From Breoghania sp. (GTDB lineage Bacteria > Pseudomonadota > Alphaproteobacteria > Rhizobiales > Stappiaceae): 64,000 nucleotides of DNA. Within the stretch, counting starts at the first letter, position 1; each line of letters starts with the position of its first letter. The notes beneath the pieces were generated by a model that saw only the letters and a program-made list of their open reading frames with translations, searched no databases and was not told the origin of the DNA. Position numbers and translations under genes: made by a program. Positions 58,445-64,000 of this stretch are shown one piece after another. The stretch is taken from positions 558,001-622,000 of the forward strand of contig NZ_OY771475.1 of NCBI RefSeq assembly GCF_963674635.1. The letters run 5' to 3'.

Positions 58445-60877
58445 ATGAACGACCTCGAAACGCGGGCGGGAGGGGCCGGCTCGAACGTCTACCCCGTTCT
58501 GCCGCTCCGGGACATCGTCGTCTTTCCGCACATGATCGTGCCGCTCTTCGTTGGGCGGGAGAAGTCCATTCGCGCGCTGGAGGAGGTGATGCGGGCGGAC
58601 AAGCAGATCCTGCTTGCCACCCAGAAGAACGCCTCTGACGACGATCCTGAAGCCTCGCAGATCTATGAGATCGGTACGCTTGCCACCGTGCTGCAGCTGC
58701 TGAAGCTGCCGGACGGCACCGTGAAGGTGCTCGTGGAAGGCGGCGGACGCGCCCAGATCACCTCATTCACCGACCGCTCCGACCTCTATGAGGCGAGCGC
58801 GGATGCCTTGCCGGAAGAGCTTGGCGAGGCGGTGGAGGTTGAGGCGCTGGCCCGCTCTGTGGTCAGCGAGTTCGAAAACTACGTCAAGCTGAACAAGAAG
58901 GTTTCGCCCGATGTCATCGGTGCGGCCAGCCAGATCGAGGATTACGCCAAGCTCGCGGACACGATCGCGTCGCATCTTGCGATCAAGATCCCGGAAAAGC
59001 AGGCCATTCTCGCCATCACCTCCGTGCCGGAACGGCTGGAGCGCGTGCTGTCGCTGATGGAGAGCGAGATCTCTGTTCTGCAGGTGGAAAAGCGCATCCG
59101 CTCGCGCGTCAAGCGCCAGATGGAGAAGACCCAGCGCGAGTACTACCTCAACGAGCAGATGAAGGCGATCCAGAAGGAGCTGGGCGACGGCGAGGAAGGC
59201 CGTGACGAGCTGGCCGAGCTGGAAGACAAGATCGAGAAGACCAAGCTCTCCAAGGAGGCCCGCGAAAAGGCGCAGGCCGAGATGAAGAAGCTGCGCCAGA
59301 TGAGCCCGATGTCGGCGGAAGCGACCGTCGTGCGCAACTATCTGGACTGGATGCTCTCCATTCCGTGGGGCAAGAAGTCCCGCGTGAAGAACGATCTCGC
59401 CTATGCCGAGAAGCTGCTCGATTCGGAGCACTATGGCCTTGAGAAGGTCAAGGAGCGCATTGTCGAGTACCTTGCGGTGCAGCAGCGCGCCAACAAGCTG
59501 AAGGGGCCCATCCTGTGCCTTGTCGGCCCTCCGGGCGTCGGCAAGACCTCGCTCGGCCAGTCCATCGCCAAGGCGACGGGCCGTGAATTCGTGCGCGTGT
59601 CGCTTGGCGGCGTGCGTGACGAGGCCGAGATCCGTGGTCACCGCCGCACCTATATCGGCTCGATGCCCGGCAAGGTCATCCAGTCGATGCGCAAGGCGAA
59701 GAAGTCCAACCCGCTTTTCCTTCTCGACGAGATCGACAAGATGGGCATGGATTTCCGCGGCGACCCGTCTTCGGCCCTGCTTGAGGTGCTGGATCCGGAA
59801 CAGAACTCCACCTTCATGGATCACTACCTGGAGGTTGAGTACGATCTGTCCAACGTGATGTTCGTGACCACGGCCAACACGCTGAACATTCCGGGCCCGC
59901 TGATGGACCGCATGGAGATCATTCGCATCGCCGGGTACACCGAGGATGAGAAGGTCGAGATTGCGCGCCGTCACCTGCTGCCGAAGTCGGAAAAGAACCA
60001 CGGCCTGAAGAAGGGCGAGTTCGAGATCACCGACGATGCACTGCGGACGCTGATCCGCCGCTACACCCGCGAGGCAGGCGTTCGTAACCTTGAGCGCGAG
60101 CTGTCCACGGTGTCGCGCAAGGCGGTCAAGTCGCTGATCATGGACAAGAAGACCGAGATCCGCGTGACCGATGACAACCTTGAGGACTTCCTCGGTGTGC
60201 CGCGCTATCGCCACGGCGAGGCGGAGCGCGAGGATCAGGTCGGTGTCGTGACCGGTCTTGCCTGGACGGAAGTGGGCGGCGAGCTGCTGACCATCGAAGG
60301 CGTCATGATGCCCGGCAAGGGCAAGATGACGGTGACGGGCAACCTGCGCGACGTGATGAAGGAATCCATTTCCGCTGCCGCATCCTATGTGCGTTCGCGG
60401 GCGGTGGATTTCGGCATCGAGCCGCCGCTCTTCGACAAGCGCGACATTCACGTGCACGTGCCGGAAGGGGCGACGCCGAAGGACGGTCCGTCTGCCGGTA
60501 TCGCCATGGGTACCGCGGTGGTGTCGATCATGACCGGCATCCCGGTCCGCAAGGACGTGGCGATGACGGGCGAGATCACGCTGCGCGGTCGCGTTTTGCC
60601 GATCGGCGGGCTCAAGGAGAAGCTCCTTGCGGCGCTGCGCGGTGGCATCAAGCGTGTGCTCATTCCGGAAGAAAACGCCAAGGATCTGGCGGATATCCCG
60701 GAAAACGTGAAGAGCGGGATGGAAATCATTCCCGTTTCGCAGATGAGCGAAGTGCTTGAGCATGCCCTGGTGCGCACACCGGAGCCGATCGAATGGGATG
60801 CGGACGAGGCGGATCGCAAGGCCGCGGCGGCCAAGGCCGTTGCCGAGGATGAAGCCTCCGGGCTGACCGCCCACTAG
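58445..60877 (+). CDS. lon: ATP-dependent protease La (Lon)
   Basis: 810-residue hexameric protease. N-terminal substrate domain from YPVLPLRDIVVFPHMIVPLFVGREKSI, coiled-coil region about 180-285, AAA+ domain with Walker A GPPGVGKT (near residue 360), and the C-terminal protease domain with catalytic S683 in DGPSAG and K726 in GGLKEK. Standard length for alphaproteobacterial Lon. Ends before a strong terminator. Confidence 0.97.
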   Translation: MNDLETRAGGAGSNVYPVLPLRDIVVFPHMIVPLFVGREKSIRALEEVMRADKQILLATQKNASDDDPEASQIYEIGTLATVLQLLKLPDGTVKVLVEGGGRAQITSFTDRSDLYEASADALPEELGEAVEVEALARSVVSEFENYVKLNKKVSPDVIGAASQIEDYAKLADTIASHLAIKIPEKQAILAITSVPERLERVLSLMESEISVLQVEKRIRSRVKRQMEKTQREYYLNEQMKAIQKELGDGEEGRDELAELEDKIEKTKLSKEAREKAQAEMKKLRQMSPMSAEATVVRNYLDWMLSIPWGKKSRVKNDLAYAEKLLDSEHYGLEKVKERIVEYLAVQQRANKLKGPILCLVGPPGVGKTSLGQSIAKATGREFVRVSLGGVRDEAEIRGHRRTYIGSMPGKVIQSMRKAKKSNPLFLLDEIDKMGMDFRGDPSSALLEVLDPEQNSTFMDHYLEVEYDLSNVMFVTTANTLNIPGPLMDRMEIIRIAGYTEDEKVEIARRHLLPKSEKNHGLKKGEFEITDDALRTLIRRYTREAGVRNLERELSTVSRKAVKSLIMDKKTEIRVTDDNLEDFLGVPRYRHGEAEREDQVGVVTGLAWTEVGGELLTIEGVMMPGKGKMTVTGNLRDVMKESISAAASYVRSRAVDFGIEPPLFDKRDIHVHVPEGATPKDGPSAGIAMGTAVVSIMTGIPVRKDVAMTGEITLRGRVLPIGGLKEKLLAALRGGIKRVLIPEENAKDLADIPENVKSGMEIIPVSQMSEVLEHALVRTPEPIEWDADEADRKAAAAKAVAEDEASGLTAH

Positions 60878-61307
60878 GGTTGGGCCAGGTCGCATAGGGC
60901 GATCATCCGGACAAGGCGGTGCGGTTGTGCTCCTTTTCGCCGGACGAAGACAAGGGCAGGGCGATTTCGATCGCCCTGCCTTTTTTATAGGGAATCGGAG
61001 GGGCTGAGGCGCAGCGGGTAAGGGACGGAATCCGCGACGGAACAGAGGCTTCAAATGGCTTGTTTGTGGGGTTGAGGGCCGATTCCGCCGGGCGTGTTCA
61101 GGCCGTGGAAATGACCAGATTTCGCCACAATCTGTGCTTGTCCGGCTGAATTACGGGCAATATCCCCAAAATCATCGTCAAAATCCCGGAAAACTGGCGG
61201 AATTCCGCGAAATTCTCTTGCGTTGGGGAGCGTTTCACCGGAGTGTCGCTCGCGCGGATCCTAGCGCGAATCGACGGCGATCCGCCATTTGCATGAAAGG
61301 AACTGCT
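60878..61307 (+). other. lon to hupB gap: terminator and hupB promoter region
   Basis: 430 bp. The lon terminator occupies 60952-60986. The rest, A/T-richer around 61140-61210 (GAATTACGGGCAATATCCCC), should carry the hupB promoter; it holds an in-frame extension of hupB but no other gene. Confidence 0.45.
60952..60986 (+). terminator. Rho-independent terminator after lon
   Basis: Stem AAGGGCAGGGCGAT (60952-60965) with ATCGCCCTGCCTT (60970-60982), TTCG loop, then TTTT. It lies 75 bp beyond the lon stop. Confidence 0.88.
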
Positions 61308-61583
61308 ATGAACAAGAATGATCTCGTGGCGGCGGTTGCCGAGAAGAGCGGTCTGTCCAAGGCTCAGGCTGGCGAGGCTGTTGACGCGACCTTTGCCGCG
61401 ATTACCGAGACGCTCAAGGGTGGTGACGAAGTGCGCATCATCGGGTTCGGTAACTTCCTCGTTTCCGAGCGCGCAGCGACCGAGGGCCGTAACCCGCGCA
61501 CCGGCGACCCGATCCAGATCCCGGCGTCCAAGACGCCGAAGTTCAAGGCCGGCAAGGGCCTGAAGGACGCGGTCAACTCCTGA
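61308..61583 (+). CDS. hupB: DNA-binding protein HU
   Basis: 91-residue nucleoid protein: MNKNDLVAAVAEKSGLSKAQ, VDATFAAITETLKGGDEVRIIGFGNFLVSERAATEGRNPRTG with the RNPRTG arm motif, ASKTPKFKAGKGLKDAVN. The ATG at 61308 follows GAAAGGAA. It is the usual gene after lon in Hyphomicrobiales. Confidence 0.97.
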   Translation: MNKNDLVAAVAEKSGLSKAQAGEAVDATFAAITETLKGGDEVRIIGFGNFLVSERAATEGRNPRTGDPIQIPASKTPKFKAGKGLKDAVNS

Positions 61584-61601
61584 TCGTTTCCTGCTTGTCT
61601 G

Positions 61602-61637
61602 AAAAGCCCCGTCGCGCGCAAAGCCGACGGGGCTTTT
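61602..61637 (+). terminator. Rho-independent terminator after hupB
   Basis: Stem AAAAGCCCCGTCG (61602-61614) with CGACGGGGCTTTT (61625-61637), 10-base loop and a TTTTTTG tail. Confidence 0.88.
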
Positions 61638-61844
61638 TTGTATCTCGAAGTCTGCGCCATTTAGGGGCGCAGGCGCAGGCGTTGCGGGGCCAGGGTCTGG
61701 GCATCTGTCCACATGCGGATGGGGGCGGGGTGGCTCTACCGTCTTGCATTCTGGCAGCTTTGCCCTTAAACGGTGCCACGCTGTGAAGGGATCAGACTGG
61801 TCCCGGTCCAGCAGATCGCACCGGCTTTGACCGGCGTGTGAAAA

Positions 61845-61920
61845 GGGCGGTTAGCTCAGTTGGTAGAGCGCCTCGTTTACACCGAGGATGTCGGGAGTTC
61901 GAGTCTCTCACCGCCCACCA
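61845..61920 (+). tRNA. tRNA-Val (anticodon TAC)
   Basis: 76-nt cloverleaf with encoded CCA. Acceptor GGGCGGT/ACCGCCC, anticodon stem CCTCG/CGAGG around TTTACAC with TAC, T-arm TCGGGAGTTCGAGTCTCTC. An integrase gene begins 81 bp past its 3' end, so the tRNA 3' half is probably the attachment site. Confidence 0.96.
61885..61920 (+). other. Probable attachment site of an integrative element (3' half of tRNA-Val)
   Basis: Tyrosine integrases next to a tRNA gene usually recombine into its 3' half, which regenerates the tRNA. The second copy of the site is outside the window, so the exact core is not defined. Confidence 0.45.
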
Positions 61921-62001
61921 TTTCTTTGTCGTTGATTTCATTGCATAAACCCGTTTCATTGGGTTTCCGGCGCTCCAACTGGTACACAGCGCTGGTGCAC
62001 A

Positions 62002-63609
62002 ATGAGTCTTCTTCCCATGCCTTCCCCCACCCAGTTCGGAAATGTCTGGTATCTGCGCGTTCGCGTTCCGTCTGACCTTAGACAGGCCGCAAATGGCCGC
62101 GTGGTGTCCCTTCCTGTCGATGGAGCGCCACGCCGCGCAACTATCCGGGATTTCGTCAAAGTCTCGTTGCGAACGTCTGACCGGCAAGTAGCCAAGGCGC
62201 GCTTCAGCGAAGCCCACGCTGCGCTTCAGGGTTTCTGGCAGACGCTGCGGAGTGGTCCGAAGCCGCTCAGCCACAAGCAGATAATGGCGCTGGCGGGGAC
62301 GCTTCGTCAGGGGTTTATCGATGCCTTCGATGAAAATCCCGGCGCTCCGGAGATATGGAAGAACGTGCTCAAGGTGAATCGCGCGGCTCGGGAGGGGCGT
62401 CTTGAACCGCTGCGCATTGTTCTCGACAAGGACAAGGAGAAGCAACGCGCGTTGGACATGGACCGGCGATGCGGCGAGTTGGTGGACGGGGTTCTGGCGG
62501 GGCAGGGCATCGTGACGACGCCGGAAAGCCGTAGCCAGCTTATTGAGCGGTGCATTCTCAGTCTCTCCGAAGCCGCGCGGGTGAACCTCGCAAAGGCCAA
62601 GGGGGACTATTCAGAGGATGAAGGAGCAGGGAAGTATCCTGAGTTCATCTCGCCCGGTGATCAGACTCCTGTGGCCGTTTCTGCCCCGTCTTTGACCTTT
62701 GAGGGCGTGATAGACAAGGAGGTTAAGCGCCGTGCTTCCGGCATGACTGCGCTTCCCTTGAGAAGGGCGACCGAGAAGAAGTACCGCACGGCAGCGAGTG
62801 AGTTTGTGGCCTTCCGGGGAGACGATGCAGTCAGCACCGTGACGGCCAAGGAGGCCGATGCGTGGCTTCAATCCATGCTCGATGCTGAGCTGCTATCGAA
62901 CAACACGATTTCGCAACGCCTTCAGAACCTGCGGACGGTGGTCGAGTGGGCGCGGAGGCGCAGTCTTGGCGATCTGTTCCCGGCAGGAAACCCGCTCTCC
63001 ATTGTCGAGCCGCCCTCCTATCAGACCGTTCCGAGTGCGGAGAGGGCGTTCACGCTCGCAGAGGCGCGAAAGGTGCTTGAAGCTGCGCGTCTCGAAACCT
63101 CGCCTGACAAGCGGTGGCTGCCTTGGCTCTGCGCCTATTCCGGCGCGCGTATCAATGAGGTGGCGCAGTTGACCGCTGCGGACTTCTTTCAGGTGGACGG
63201 CCAGTGGTTTTATCGGCTGACCACAATGGGGGGAAAGACGCTCAAGACAGCCGGTAGCGAACGCCGTGTGCCTGTGCATCCCGACCTTGAGCGGGAGGGC
63301 TTGATTGCCTTCGTGACGGGCTTGAAGGGCAAGCCGGCGAAACGGATTTTCTCGACTAGAGCGCAAGGCAATGTTGCTGAGTGGATCAGGGGAAAGCTTG
63401 GCATAACCCGTGCCGAACTCGCCCCGAACCACGGCTGGCGGCACCTGTTCGAGGACGTGTGTGTCGTCGGCGGGGTGCTGGATGCTGCGCGCAACTACAT
63501 CACCGGGCGTGTGACGGGCGAATCCGGGGAAGGCTACGGCAGGAGCGAGGCGCTGCTACCGGGCCTTATGCGCGAGATGAGGAAGGTTCCTTCGTATTTG
63601 AACGCTTGA
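62002..63609 (+). CDS. Tyrosine-type site-specific integrase
   Basis: 535-residue integrase. The N-terminal region YLRVRVPSDLRQ resembles a DUF6538-type arm-binding domain. A SAM-like core-binding domain follows (FEGVIDKEVKRRA...SEFVAFRGDDAVSTV...LQSMLDAELLSNNTISQRLQNL, about 225-320). The catalytic domain has Arg in AYSGARINEVAQL (about 380), His/Arg in NHGWRHLFED (about 480) and the nucleophile Tyr in GESGEGYGRSE (about 515). Start MSLLPMPSPTQFG at 62002; MPSP at 62017 is an alternative. It lies directly downstream of tRNA-Val and points into the island. Confidence 0.9.
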   Translation: MSLLPMPSPTQFGNVWYLRVRVPSDLRQAANGRVVSLPVDGAPRRATIRDFVKVSLRTSDRQVAKARFSEAHAALQGFWQTLRSGPKPLSHKQIMALAGTLRQGFIDAFDENPGAPEIWKNVLKVNRAAREGRLEPLRIVLDKDKEKQRALDMDRRCGELVDGVLAGQGIVTTPESRSQLIERCILSLSEAARVNLAKAKGDYSEDEGAGKYPEFISPGDQTPVAVSAPSLTFEGVIDKEVKRRASGMTALPLRRATEKKYRTAASEFVAFRGDDAVSTVTAKEADAWLQSMLDAELLSNNTISQRLQNLRTVVEWARRRSLGDLFPAGNPLSIVEPPSYQTVPSAERAFTLAEARKVLEAARLETSPDKRWLPWLCAYSGARINEVAQLTAADFFQVDGQWFYRLTTMGGKTLKTAGSERRVPVHPDLEREGLIAFVTGLKGKPAKRIFSTRAQGNVAEWIRGKLGITRAELAPNHGWRHLFEDVCVVGGVLDAARNYITGRVTGESGEGYGRSEALLPGLMREMRKVPSYLNA

Positions 63610-63762
63610 TAGTCAAATAGGACGGAGCGGGCTGATTTGACCATTCGTTCCGAACATTTTTGCCATATGGCGATGTCTGTCTGTGTGTTGGGATAGTGGG
63701 AAAACGAAATGGCCCCCAGCGCGGGCAACGTCAGGGGCCGAGTGGTGGGAGATGTGGGACGG

Positions 63763-64000
63763 CTAGACGGCGAAGAGGATTGCTCCGACTTCGTCGCGGG
63801 CTATTTCCATCTGTCGTCTGGCGATGCGGTCTGCCTGTTCGTTCATAGGATCTCCGGCATGGCTCTTGACCCAATTCCAAGTGATCCGCTTGCCCTTCGT
63901 GGCGGCGACAATGGCTTGCCATAGGTCGACGTTCTGGACGGGCTTTCCCTGGGCCGTTCGCCAGCCGCGACCGATCCAGTCTTGAAGCCATCGAGTTATG
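63763..64000 (-). CDS. rnhA: Ribonuclease HI, C-terminal part (runs off the right edge)
   Basis: On the minus strand the frame is open from the window edge to a TAG at 63763-63765, about 78 codons. The peptide ITRWLQDWIGRGWRTAQGKP, VDLWQAIVAATKGKRITWNWVKSHAGDPMNEQAD and RIARRQMEIARDE matches the RNase HI C-terminal half: the catalytic His in KSHAG and Asp in NEQADRIAR. The N-terminal half with the other acidic residues is outside the window. It faces the integrase gene convergently and may belong to the integrated element. Confidence 0.8.
   Translation of the reverse strand, partial: ITRWLQDWIGRGWRTAQGKPVQNVDLWQAIVAATKGKRITWNWVKSHAGDPMNEQADRIARRQMEIARDEVGAILFAV

Noticed and set aside
58763..61054. 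A 763-codon open frame on the minus strand opposite lon
   Set aside because: Same reason: the reverse of a biased coding sequence, with no recognisable domain and no ribosome site.

Overview
This window is GC-rich chromosomal DNA from an alphaproteobacterium, almost certainly a member of the Hyphomicrobiales (Rhizobiales). The evidence is gene order and gene content: relA-rpoZ-NYN-UDG, an LdtR/L,D-transpeptidase pair, glyA-nrdR-ribD-ribE-ribH-nusB-thiL, yceD-plsX-fabH-ihfA-merR, glnB-glnA, and tig-clpP-clpX-lon-hupB all sit together in orders familiar from that group. The genus cannot be named from the sequence alone.

Layout. 1-7.5 kb: stringent-response synthetase/hydrolase (5' part only), RNA polymerase omega, an NYN-domain RNase-like protein, a family-5 uracil-DNA glycosylase, the Leu/Phe-type aminoacyl-protein transferase Bpt, an SLC13-type transporter with RCK_C domains and an RDD membrane protein. 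7.7-12.4 kb: threonine ammonia-lyase and a LysE/RhtB exporter read away from a MocR regulator, then hemB. 12.7-15.1 kb: two valine-catabolism enzymes. 15.2-18.3 kb: cell-wall module with a DUF6163-like membrane protein, LdtR and a secreted L,D-transpeptidase. 18.9-26.7 kb: glyA, nrdR, the riboflavin genes, nusB, thiL and an MFS transporter. 26.9-34.8 kb: membrane pyrophosphatase, bamE, a bc1-complex assembly chaperone, yceD, plsX, fabH, ihfA and a MerR regulator. 35-36.7 kb: cold-shock protein, a small basic protein and a fatty-acid desaturase. 37-44.4 kb: an exopolysaccharide locus (priming transferase, GT4, outer-membrane export protein, chain-length protein with a degenerate kinase domain, O-antigen-ligase-like polymerase) next to tRNA-Pro. 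45.2-49.7 kb: an ABC exporter-type pair whose permease carries a His/Asp-rich loop, a Tat-exported DUF3299-like protein, and alkaline phosphatase behind a clear Pho box. 49.9-53.8 kb: glnA and glnB behind a sigma-54 promoter and an NtrC site, then a bifunctional NAD(P)HX repair enzyme. 53.8-61.6 kb: tRNA-Leu, trigger factor, ClpP, ClpX, Lon and HU. 61.8-64 kb: tRNA-Val followed at once by a tyrosine integrase and, off the window edge, an RNase HI, so the last 2 kb look like the left end of an integrated element.

How it works together. Most of the window is housekeeping: translation and protein quality control, cofactor synthesis, lipid and envelope assembly, and nitrogen and phosphate control. 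The accessory parts are the exopolysaccharide locus, the metal-loop ABC cluster and the tRNA-Val element. No CRISPR array, rRNA or insertion sequence was seen, and no wholly novel system is evident. The best leads for something undescribed are the metal-loop ABC/DUF3299 cluster (45.2-48 kb), a triple 20-bp repeat ahead of the SLC13 transporter, and the pseudo-kinase chain-length protein.
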